From contig NC_060019.1 of the NCBI RefSeq assembly GCF_021134715.1, positions 12,352,001 to 12,416,000 of the forward strand: a stretch of DNA of 64,000 bases, read 5' to 3'. The translations under genes were made by a program, and so were the position numbers. The stretch is from Daphnia pulex (taxonomy: Eukaryota; Arthropoda; Branchiopoda; Diplostraca; Daphniidae). Positions 48,835 through 60,694 of this stretch are shown piece after piece. Positions within the stretch are counted from its first letter, which is position 1, and each line of letters starts with the position of its first letter. The notes beneath the pieces are model-generated. The model did no database searches and was not told where the DNA came from. It was given only the letters and a program-made list of their open reading frames with translations.

Positions 48835-51800
48835 TCAAATGTCTTCCGTACTAAACAGCCCCGGCCGTTCTTGGTAGAGAGAGTTGCGCGGAATGGCCGT
48901 CGCTAAAGTCGCTTCGGTCGTGGCTATCGAGACGCAGTACGCCGACGTGTGACCAAGTGTCCCGTGTCTCCGAAGTCCCGTTCCATTGCTCATTTCAAAC
49001 ATGACTAAAAAATAAATAAATAAATAAAAAGAAACATTTAATTATAAAAAAAATGTCGTTGAACAATCAAGACATTTTAGTCTTAACTCTTATCTACAAA
49101 ATACGAACCCGAGTTTGGACGAGTGTTGTGGGCGTCGTCGTCTTCACAGCAGCGGACGAGACAGCCACACATTTGAGAGAATCTTCGTCTCCGGGTGCAA
49201 CACCGAACCATCATTCGTCGGAAATTTGTCGACATGAAACTATTTGAAAAAATAAAACAGGCCGATGATAATTAACAATTTGCCTTTAATTACTTGATTT
49301 AAAATTCAAAAATAAGAAATAGCTTGCCCGTAGATGACAGGATTGATGCAACTGTGAACGAACGGCAGTAGATAGAAAACGAAACGCAGTTGATAGACGG
49401 TGTGATCGTAGCTGGGCAAGCCCCACTTGATGATGACGTTCAACAAGAGTCTCGGTCCCCAGCAAACCAGGAAAAGTAAAACCACCAAAATCAACATCTT
49501 GATGACCTAATATATAACGAAATGAAAAATGACATCGTTGATCCCCCTTAATGGCTCTGCTAGAAATAGGACTAAAAGAAACAATAATAATAATTATAAT
49601 GACGCACCTGTTTACGAGCTTGTTTGGCGCCGTCGCCGCTGCGCGAGTGTCCGTATTTGTTGGCCGGTTTGCGACAGTGATGATGCGGTTGGTGCTGCTG
49701 CGGATGTGGTTGCGTGTGGCTCAGCCGGCCGGCGACGGTGTTGAGCGAAGTGCCGTGATGATCGGAGCCCCATCCGGTCTGGGCGTCGTGAACTTCCAGA
49801 CGTCGGGGCGAGCTGCTGTTGTACTCGCGAGTCATGGCCGTGATCTGCTTGGTGGAGAGCCAGAGCTCTTGGATGACTCGCGAGTAGCAGATGATCATCA
49901 AGAGCAGCGGGAAAACCAGCATAATGAGCAGCTGGTACAATGCGATGACGAACCCACTGTAAGCTCCTAGACCTTGTTCCTGGCCGATATCCCCCGTATC
50001 CATGCAATCTATTCGATATAGAAATCAAATGAGAATACATTAATCATGCTTGCATAATTAAAATTAATTATAGATTTCAAATTCCGACTCACAATGGACG
50101 GCAACCGAAGTCTTGTTGTTGTAGTAGATGTACGTCACGCTGTCCTGTATTAATGACCAATCATTAGATATTGGGATAACAAAAATGATTCAGCAACTTT
50201 GTGCTGAGCATTTTGAATCGAATCGAGGAAGGAAACAAGAACGTGATGTATCTATACACAGATGTAACGATATAGAGCCGAACTCGTCGGTCGACAAAGA
50301 CCTACTCTGGCCCAAACGGATGGAGCTGTGAGCAGGAGAGCGAAAATCCAGACGGCGATCAGAGCTCTTCGGCAGTTGTGCAGCGTGCAGAAGGAGCGCG
50401 ACTTCATCGGGTACACAATGACCAGATATCTATCGAGAGACAAATCAAATGAAAATGTCCACACAACAAAAATGCCAAAAATTAAAATTCAAAAAAAGGA
50501 AAAAGTCGCTAATACAAATATTTTCTGCCATGTATTCAGTTTGATTGCTCAACAAATCAACCAGTTTTACTGCTTTCAAAGCTGTCAATAATATCGATCG
50601 ATATAATAGTCGGAAGTATATAAAATCCGATGCGCTACTGCTGGGCACTCATCCAACCCATATAACTGACGTCGAAGAATAAATCTTTTGCGCGTTATGT
50701 TATAGCTATATACCCGCGAAATTGGCCGAAATTCAATCAACCGGAAGCCGAACATAATCAAGGCCAATCAAACCATTATTCCTGTATACCCGGATGCGCT
50801 TTCCCGTTGTGCGCTATAGATCGAATTGTTCTGCCCAAATAATCAGGACGCCTAAACCTATACACAAAGAAAAAGATGATTGCACAGTCGTACTGTACAT
50901 ATAGCATAGCCTACAGTATAGACCTTGACGACGACTCGAACCTTCCATCCATCGGTAAAGGATGACGCAAAGAGTCAAACGTGACTCGGATTAAGTGCTG
51001 CCGTCGATCATCCAACCGAATGATTGGCGTTATATTCCCCTACACTTCACTTCACTTTCTAACAATGCCTTTTGGCCTTTTCTTTCATTCCGGCAAACAC
51101 ACTCCGCTCGCATCCAGTGTGTCAACATAAAAAAAAGAAGCAGAAAAATAAATGCGGGCAAGTGAGCATCAGTATAACAGCACAGTCGCCCCTGTGAGCC
51201 CATGACAAATAATGTGACGCACGAATTTCTCCCGAAAAAAAAAAAAGTTGACTCCTCCATCTATCTGTGAGCTTGACTCTGTTTAAGGCGGACGTCTTAC
51301 CAGGGGATATGTCGACCCAAAAAAAAAATCCTTTCTGGCATCGAAAAAAGAAGAGGATGTTTACCTGATGTAGTCGCTCTCTCTCTCTCTCTCGGTTAAG
51401 TGCATCGATACATCTTCCCCATCAGGACACAGGAAATTCTTTTATTAACGTGTAGAACGGGGGAAAATAAAAGCGAAGACGAATTGCCCGATTCTATACT
51501 GGAAAGAACCTTGCGACAACGTCGCATTAACTCCCGCGTGTATATAGGTTTAAACAATGGATGATTTCGAAATGTTTTTACTAGGAACTCGTGTAGAAAT
51601 AGAAATATATAGAGTTATAGAGTAGACGACGAATGAATTGGAAATGATGGAATCGGAGTGAAATATTATTTTGGGAGAGGGGCTTACCTTTCTAGGCTAA
51701 CGGCTGTGAGATTGAGGACGGAAGCGACGGCCGACAGCATTTCGACGTAATACTGAAGCTGACACAGTCGACCGCCTTTAGTCCACGGATTGAGGAAGTA

Positions 51801-51873
51801 TCCCATCGTCTCGAGTGGGGCGCTCACAGCCACCAGCAGCAAATCGGCCACTGCCAAACTCACCAGGAACATG
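48835..51873 (-). CDS. Rhodopsin-like neuropeptide GPCR (5' exon not found)
   Basis: Seven exons (5' to 3'): 51873-51688, 50429-50306, 50144-50093, 50008-49608, 49506-49328, 49239-49109 and 49004-48835, giving 413 residues from TM2 to the C-terminus. Seen: TM2 with SLAVADLLLV; TM3 with the conserved Cys (GGRLCQLQYY); an ERY motif split by an intron; TM4 (AVWIFALLLTAPSVWA); ECL2 with glycosylation-type NNKTS and its Cys; TM5 (FVIALYQLLIMLVFPLLLMI); TM6 with FLVCWGP; and TM7 with NPVIYG followed by FMSTNFRRMM (helix 8). The TM7 exon uses a GC donor (49327-49326). Cys-rich RCCTRRRR after helix 8 suggests palmitoylation. This is a class A peptide receptor at the plasma membrane; I cannot name the ligand. 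The exon for the extracellular N-terminus and TM1 lies upstream (higher coordinates) and was not located, so the model is partial. Confidence 0.9.
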
Positions 51874-54800
51874 CTTTTATTTGAAAAAAAAAAAGAAAAA
51901 CACGAATCAAATTACGCATACGATATATAAATTCATTATATATGATTAAATTCTATAGTCTATGGATTATTTTCAAATACTCCACGTCAAATTACATTTT
52001 TCATCCCATATACAGACTGTATAAAATAACTATCACAGAAATGAAAAATTTCTGATTATTGCGAATTTGATGTCGTTAAATTCCGTTCGAGATTTTACAG
52101 CCGGATAAAAGAAAAACCCGCGCGGTCGTGAAAATGTCAACGACCGAGTTGGAAAAGAAAAAGCGTTGAGTTATACGCGCCGATGAAAGGAAAACACGAG
52201 CCGATGGATATACGCAGCACAGCGAAGGAATCTCCCGCGTTCAGCGACGCTTCGATGGCGCGTGTAACGAATTCAAAAATGGCGGATTAAAAATAAGAAA
52301 AAAAGGAAAACTCTTGCACAACCATGGATATAGACGCTCGCACCACCTGCTGCCAAGCAGCAACTATATAAGCGAAAATCAGAGATCGCGCATACGCATC
52401 CAGCGAGAACCATTTCGGTTGGAATAAATTGTCATTTTGAGCTAGTAGCTGTTTCTTTATTACGCAAGGTTTTACGTCAAACGTATATTTTTAAGGCTAA
52501 TAAAGAAAAACCGGGGTTATCAAACCAAAAGTGCATTTGCGATGGGAAATTACCTTGGAAATTACGAAAATATCGCCAGATCTGAGATGCGCATTTCTAT
52601 AAAAGTCAGCGACATTTAATCGGTTCTTCCCGTCAGTTATTTTCTCCCTCCTGTATGTATAAGGTATTATTATATAGGCCATATCTATATTTTTTTGAGG
52701 GGGGGGGGGGGGGGTTTGCTCGTGTTTCCAAAACGCGTGGCCGACAATCTCCAATCGGACGGGATACATACCCTGACAGCTGTCTCCGCTAATATAAAAG
52801 TCCAAGAGCGAAATAAGATAAGGAACTTTGACATTGCCAATGAAAGCTCTCTCTCTCTCTATACGATATCCTATAGAGCATATTTCTGAAAATGTCGACA
52901 CCGTGAGACACTAAGACTGCGGTGAAATGTGTGACCCAGTCGCGGGAAAACGGAGAAAGTTTGTTGTTTATTCCCTTAATCCAGCATGCATGCACGCCAG
53001 CCAACAGCAGTTGATGCATAAAAGAGTAGAAGAGAAGACGAGGCAAGGATATGCATAATTCATTCTTTTTTCAAAAACAAAAAAATTGAAACTGGGTTTT
53101 CTTTAATGGCTTATGGTGGCAGCAGCACTTTCCCCTTCGGAATTCCCTACATTTCGAAAAGTCAAAATGGAACATTTGTTAGGCGAAATATTATCGCTTG
53201 CCTTTTGGGGGGGGGGGGGGGGTAGTAGCCTATAGATGTCGTCATAAAATATTTGCTCTATATGATCGTAGAAAAAAAAGAAGTTTGTTCTTGTTATGTA
53301 ATGGGAACGCCCGCAGTGCAGCTGTGGAATTCAAATTCTTAGACGTCGTCTTTTAAATATCACTTAAAATATTTTCTTTCAGACTGTCGCTGCATATTTA
53401 AATTTTTGCTCAGTTCCATTCCGTTACATGAAAAGGGAATAAGGTTCTCGTAGAAAAATTCGCATTCGCTACGAATAGAATTTAGAATAATTTTCTCACG
53501 TCGTTCAATTTTTCCAAGTTGTTACATCATCACTCGATTTGTCTTTTTTGTTTGAACTATTTTTCAAGTTGGGCTATACAATAATAGTTCTAGTCGCAAT
53601 ACGCTATATAGCTATAGCTTCATTACATTTCTAAAGAAAATAAATATCATCTTTTTTCGTCATGTCCATCTTTTCTTTATTGGTCAAATTCTTTTTGTTT
53701 TTTCGATTGGTTTCATCACTGTTATGTACCGTAGCACCAAATCTTTTGTATACGACACAGTAGTCCGTTAGACGTCGTTGTGTCACAGCAAACTCAACAT
53801 GTACAAGGCGAGAGATAGAGAGAGAAAGGGCAAGGATGTGAGAATTAACAAAATCGGAAGAAAGGACCGGAACCATCGGACCGGCTGATTCGTCACGTAG
53901 TGCACGTACGCAGGCGGGGGTTTCCGATTGCGACACATAACGCGAGTCAGTCAGTCCTGTTATATGAACACCTAATGAACTAACACGGATATATATAAAA
54001 AAATGAGAATCCACCCACATTTGCTGTGTGTTCGCCTGTGCTGTTGTACAACGGCAAACGCCCAAAAAACACGTTCAGCGGAATTACATCACCTTACAAC
54101 TTATTGTATTTCCGCATTTTCTGTTAGCTTTTTATCAGTGCCATTGTGGACTTGTGCATCAAAGATGACGGGACTACACATTTATGAAACTAAGAATTTC
54201 GTCAACAATGTGCACTCAGACAAAACAAGGCCTATAGAACTTTTTCCCCAAAGTTAAACATCTTTCGTGATTGATCATTGCGCAGTGCATGCACCAGCAG
54301 CAGCACAGCAGAGTGTGTCAACACATCAAAGTAATCTTTTCCTTGATGATGACGACGGGTATACTACTATATAGTATAATAGTGCGTAGCCTATACACCA
54401 GCAAGTCCGGATAAGAAAGTCATGGGCAATTTCTGCGTGCTCCTATTTACTTTTTTTTCTCTTTTTTTCTCTTGTTGATATCCTCGCGTGACTGGCACGA
54501 TATATATATATAGGCTACTCGTCAGTCGTTATTATACCGTTGGACTATTAAGTTGCACACTTGGCTGACCACGCCATGAATGAGATTGCATTTCCTTTTC
54601 TTTCTTATATACAGACTTTTTATTTCTTCCCTTTTTCTTTCATTCTTTTTTTTTATATATTCTAACCATTATATAGACGTTTCTTTTCTTTCTTATAATG
54701 TCAACGAAAACAAAGCAAAAAAACAAAAATAAATGCCATTAGGACATTTTGACATTTTGGCCATCTCCTGCGCGACGCCTGAAATAAATGGCCGGCTCAA

Positions 54801-57800
54801 CTAATAATCAAAGCAACGACACGTCAAACCGATTTCTCGTGCGTTATGTATTCTTACCTCCGCCTACACACAAAATGCCGGCCAATTCAGAAAGCGTCTA
54901 AAATATTAGCGTCGCTCGCGTCGTCTCTATTAGAGCAATAAAGTAGTGTACACACGTGTACAGCACAGAACGCATTAAGCAATGATGAAAGGAATTTATT
55001 AAAAACCAATAAACGAATCACATCGCGAGCGCCAGCAGCAGCAGCAGCCGACAAATAGAAATAGTAATTCAATTAGCAGCTTTGTTGCTGGGGCGTCTGG
55101 CATATGTTTTCGGACCAACATTAATCTATACATTCTGGAGCGCACATCGTCAGACATATATCGAAGAAGGAATTGACGCTGTGACGTAGGCCAGCGGATA
55201 TATAATAACCTGCTGGTAAGATTTCTTATATAGGCTGGAAAAGACGTACGACGTCTTTGCTGGGAGACGCTCGATATGTCGATAATAAGGTCCTATATTT
55301 ATATGATGTCCGCGTATACATGTACGCACTCTCATCTCAATATGTATACTGCCCAGCCCAGCAGCTACTTTTCTACAAGTTGATGTAGTAGTATACGTAG
55401 AGTAGAGTATATAGGCTATATACATGTACTATATACACTCGCCAGCACACGGCATGAATAGCGTCTCATAAGAGATGGCGAATTGTTGCGTTATTGATCG
55501 CGGTGCTGGCATGGCGCGCGTCGCGACCACCAGCAACTTTTGTTCAATTTTGGCTTCAGTGTTCCGCTGCTGTGCCCTTAAGATATGTAATACCGCGGCT
55601 GAAAGATTTTGTGCAATTTCTTTCTCTCATATTTTTATCTTTTTAATCAATGTTTTATTCGTGATGTCGCATTATATTATCGATTGCTGCGGCCAGGAAT
55701 CTTTGACATTCACAACGCTCAAAATTAATAAGCGTGTATAAATATAGTCCGACGACTTATCCCCAAATTGTCTTTTAAATTTCTTACTGTTGAGTATAGA
55801 AAATAAATTTAGAATCAATTATTATTCATTAAAAAAAAAAATTAAAAGAGATTGCCGATTTAGAACGCTCCCATTCAAATGATTTTTCTGTTGGAATAGA
55901 ATAAAGAGCATCATCACAGTTCCGATGATTTATAGTTTCCCAAAACAACTGGTGAAATATATGGCTATATATACGATATGTATGGAATAGTAGTTCACAT
56001 GCAGGCTTTTATTGTCAAAGATGAGAAGTCGACTGGAAATAAAATAAATTCGCTGGCGTTATGGATTGAGCCTTTAACGAACAGCAACAAAGGCAGACGT
56101 CAAGTGTTGTTTGGCTGCTGCGTGCTGCACACCCCCAATTCTACAAAGAGTGTTGGGTTCGGGCCAATCAAACGAACGCGCGCGTACGCCAGTTGATTAA
56201 TACATTTTCGACTATATAGCCTATATTATATGCGCAGTGTTGTTGTATGTAGGACTAATTATACGTTCATAATAGACGTATATATTAAATGTTCCGTATA
56301 TATCTGTAGAGGTTACACATAACGTTTTGAAAGGACGATGGCAGCGCCTATAATGCGTCTACCTCGTTTATCTCTTGTCAATCAAACCTGCTGGCCGCGA
56401 TATTTAGCCCATCACATATGACCATGTATAATTGGGTTTAGATTTGTGATTCTTTTCATTCGTGTGTGATGTTTGCCGCTGTAGATGTCTCCCCCAACTA
56501 TTTGATTCAAAGAAAACAGTGATCCGTACATCATCATCAATCTTTACGAAATCGACTTGCGTGCGTATATAACCGTGGACGCGGTAGCACGCACTATATT
56601 TCATTGCTGCCGAACATTGATCGGCCTGCTGTCCAAATCTGGTTCATGTTGTGGTAATAGTGGTACTGTGAATTTGTGACGCTTCAACTGCTGTTCTTAC
56701 ATTTAAAACAAAATAAAGAATAAGATATATGGAAACCTGAAGGTAATATACTATAGGATATTGCGGGGGAGATTATAATGAAAATATTTCCCCAAGCAGC
56801 GCTGTATAGGAATTGTATATATACACTGTGGGTACACACATGATAAGGTTGCAGTCCGCCCATGGTTTCTTGATGATAATGCCAAGGCATCCTTGTATAG
56901 ATTAGGATTACATCTAGGCTTTTATTATATGAATAATAATACCCTGCTGGCGGAATAAGTTATTAGAGTCTCTTACACAACAGCACGCGCAGGCTAATAT
57001 AGCCTACCTCCTACACACGTCTGTAGTATATAACATCGTGTAATCCAACACTTAAATTGAAATCAAATAGCAGCAGCAGCAGCAGCAGCAAAGGGCTCAA
57101 TTAATGACCGGAACTGATCTCGTGACGCAAATTCCGAAACTACGTGCGCCATTCGTGATTCGTTCATCACGCTCGGCTGGCATCACTGATATGATGATGC
57201 TGCTGGTTCGCAAGTTTCAATCAAGTTAGACGCACCAATTCGAACATCACATCATGCGTGCTGCTGCACCGATTGCATTTGCGTCTATAACATTTGGATC
57301 TGCATATGATAGATAGGTTATTTATAGGCCTATTATTGACAGTTTTTTCAACTGCCCCCCCCCCCCCCTGTTGAATTTCCATCTGATTTGAAGAGTTTTG
57401 AATCATGCCCACTCCGGAGAGAAAACCAAACGAAAACGTTGATATTTTAATATATACATATATCCCTCCAGAGAGTTGGGAATCCATATATATTTAGGTT
57501 TTTAGTGATGTATTACGCAACATAGTCAAATAACAAAAGAAAAACACTGCTGCCGGCGCTGCATGGGGTCTTTGCGAATTCAATGGTCATTCGTGGAAGA
57601 GAAAGACCAATATAAGATGAGCACCGTCACTTGTCGGCATAGCGCTATATATACATAGAGAAAGAGAGACCTGTGTGCTGGACGATAGTCAATATTGACG
57701 CAACGCATCTATATAGTTTGAAAGTTAGCCAACCGACTTAGATATATTCTTGTTGTTTTTCTCGGGATCTAACACAATGCTATATAGCCTATATAGACGC

Positions 57801-59921
57801 GACAAGAAACTTGACGAGTTCAAAGAATAACGCGCCGAAATGGATCGGACATAACACAGCACACACAGCCCCAAATACAAATATCACAAGTCTAGGCTAT
57901 ATTTTGGCTAGCGCACATGTAGGCTATAGTACCTATATAGGCCTATGTCTATATTGGCACATTGAAGAAAGTCAATCATTTCATTACAGAATGCAATTTC
58001 TGTTATTGAATTTGCAAAGTATACCCAAGGCTCCTCTCGTTGTTCGATTGATGAAATATCCAAGTCAAACATTATAATACAGCAAAACTTTATATACTAA
58101 CTATGGGAGACAAGATGTCGCTATACAATTTGGAAGAAAAAAAAAGGAAAGCAAAGAATAAATAATGGACCATAATTTCCCAGAAAAAATGAATCGATAA
58201 AGCCAAAAGTTTTAGTAACTAATACGTGGGCGCGTGCTGTGATGTTAAATGAATTCCCCGGCACACTATAGATTATTAAGCCCCCACGCGCATTGCGTTA
58301 GTAGTATGCGACACCCAAGTTACAACCCATTTTATGCGTTCATGAAACAAAGTTTTCTTTAATAAAGTTGGTGCGTGATTACATTTGTGATCCACCTTTT
58401 GTACTAATAATGTACTGTTTTTCCATATCATACACGCGCGTGGAGGATGGATAAAAGTATTGGATTTACAGTTTAGGAACAAATTCGATTAGATTTAAAA
58501 TTTTGGCGCGTTCGCCAACATATATGTATACATCTATCCGCGCTTATACATATGTGTACAATAGGACCAGTATTAAAATGCCTATCTCTGTGTTTGACAG
58601 CTTTTTTCCCCTGTGACGCCTTAGGCAGATGTTCTCATTTCGCATTCGTTTCGGCATGTCAAGTCAAGGGCCTCGGTAAACCCAGCAGCAAAGGTATGCG
58701 GCAGCGCAGTATTAAGTCCTCCCACGATATAATACAGCACAGGATATTCGACATAGAAACGCTGCTGCTGCTACTGGAAATGGCGCGCTGCTGCTGCTAT
58801 ATGCAGCAATCATTACCGCGGCAAGTTTCAACAATCCTCGGTGGGATCTTTGCAACGGAGCAGCAGCTGAAGGAAAAGTATTTTAACGGCGCGGTTTTCG
58901 TGAATAGTATAAGATCTATTGAGAAATGCCAAACCGTCTCGAGCTGCTGGGGTTTTTCTTCTTTTTTCTCTGTTGCGCTGAATAACCCGCAAGCCCGGGT
59001 CCCGTCGCTGCTGGATATGTGCTGCTGCTGATGTTGCTGCCCGCGCGATTCAACTGATGTTTCTGTCTGCTGTGATGCCGCTCGTAAGATAAGACGATCC
59101 AATTTTGTTTAACTGGTACTTGCACCGCGCAGACCCAATTCTGCTGCTGCCGTCTATAGTTTATTTCCTTTTTTTCCCCCTTTGCCTCTATACACATTTA
59201 TTCTTTTGGGTTGCTGCGCTGCTGCTGCGCTGTATATATAGACTGAGATGTGAACCGCACACGACAAATCGTCAATGCTCTACTTCTTTTCTTTGTGTTG
59301 GATTCTTTTTCTCTCTCTCTTTTTTCGTGTTTTTCTTATTCTTCTTATTTTGTCTGAGGAGGGAGCTTTACAATGCACGAGTTCGTTTCAATCCCATCGG
59401 CAAATTGCTGCCCTTACACCTCCAGCATCATATATATATTTCTCTCCGGCACGTACCTATACATATATAAATGTATAGTATAATATAGGGCCATCATTCA
59501 ACCACGTCTTTCGATTATTGAATTCCTTGATTTGGTTATATGAAAAAAAGGGGGGAAACCCTGTTGTTGGAACCCTATTCTTTATATATTTATTCCAACA
59601 GTTTAGAGAAAGAAATGCTCTTATTGCTTATACACAGACAATCCTTATTTCTTTTATCATTGGGGGCGAGCGATCCTTCAATTCCGCCTCCCCGGCGTGA
59701 TGCAGCAGCAGCAGCATGCAGCCCTTTGCTTTTCTATATATCGTCGTCTAGTTTATTTAATGGAATCCGCTCTTCTGTGATGCACGTTCTCTCTGTTTGC
59801 GCGCCTACAAGTTTCATTACACAAGCCTTTTGCTTGTAGAGTTGTAGACTACAGCTCCCCCCTTCAGTGTACATATTCGGAGGCGCAGCATATATATACT
59901 ACGTACACACAAAAGAATAAA
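51874..59921. other. Non-coding repeat-rich region upstream of the GPCR
   Basis: About 8 kb with no supportable exon, although the missing first GPCR exon should lie here. Features are poly-G/C tracts (52699-52714, about 53205-53221, about 57353-57368), CAG/CTG clusters (55035-55048, 57069-57090, about 58760-59230) and many copies of the word TATAGCCTATA or its complement. Confidence 0.5.
57069..57090. repeat. AGC trinucleotide repeat
   Basis: Seven AGC units in a row, non-coding; several shorter CTG clusters lie 1.7-2.2 kb to the right. Confidence 0.9.
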
Positions 59922-59937
59922 TTTTTTTTTTTTTTTT
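59922..59937 (-). other. 3' A tail of the retrotransposon
   Basis: Run of 16 T on the plus strand, i.e. an A tail at the 3' end of the minus-strand element, just beyond the AATAAA and hairpin. Confidence 0.75.
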
Positions 59938-59951
59938 AAATGAGGTGTGTA

Positions 59952-59966
59952 TTCGCCGAAGGCGAA
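59952..59966 (-). other. 3' terminal stem-loop of the retrotransposon
   Basis: TTCGCC-TTC-GGCGAA on the minus strand: a perfect 6-bp stem with a 3-nt loop, 14 nt before the A tail. It may help the reverse transcriptase recognise its own RNA. Confidence 0.6.
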
Positions 59967-60169
59967 TGTTACCAATTTATTGTCATAGGCATGGTAAAAT
60001 ACAAGAGTCACACTATTATGAAGTAGAGATAAAATAAGGATAAGAGAGGGGGATGGGAGAAGAGAGAGGGAACCGAGAGGAAAGATTAGGCAGAAGATCG
60101 AAAGTAGAACTGGAATTCTGGAAAGTGAAGCGGAGCGGCACGCGATTGAAAAACTGAGTAAAAAAGAAT

Positions 60170-60665
60170 AAGAAGACTAAAACGAATAAAAAGACGCCGC
60201 TGCCGACCCCCCAGATAGACCGGTGCGACGAGATGCTGATTTGGATGTCACCAGCACCGCGAAGCAACGGACGACTCTTACGGCCACGGTCCGGTTAAGG
60301 CGCCCGCTAGAGCCTGAGGATGAGAGCAGGGTTAAAAGCGCCAGAAATTAGGGCACGAGGGACTCATGCGAAACAAAAGAGCGGCCAAAATGCATCAACT
60401 AAGAGCACGAGTAAAGAGAATAGGAAGACTAAAAAGAATAAAAAGACGCCGCTGCCGACCCCCCAGATAGTCCGGAGCGACGAGATGCTGATTTGGATGT
60501 CACCAGCACCGCGAAGCACCGGACGACTCTTACGGCCACGGTCCGGTTAAGGCGCCCGCTAGAGCCTGAGGATGAAAGCAGGGTTAAAGCGCCAGAAATT
60601 AGGGCACGATGGACCCATGCAAAAATGTACAGAGTACCAAGACGCAACTAAGAGAAGAAGTAAAA
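60170..60665. repeat. Tandem repeat of about 252 bp in the retrotransposon 3' UTR
   Basis: Two near-identical blocks, about 60171-60367 and 60422-60619, share roughly 200 bp with few differences and lie 252 bp apart. The sequence after each block is more diverged but still alignable, so the duplicated unit is close to 250 bp. Confidence 0.85.
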
Positions 60666-60694
60666 TATAAAGAACTGGGAAAAGGTGGTGGTGG

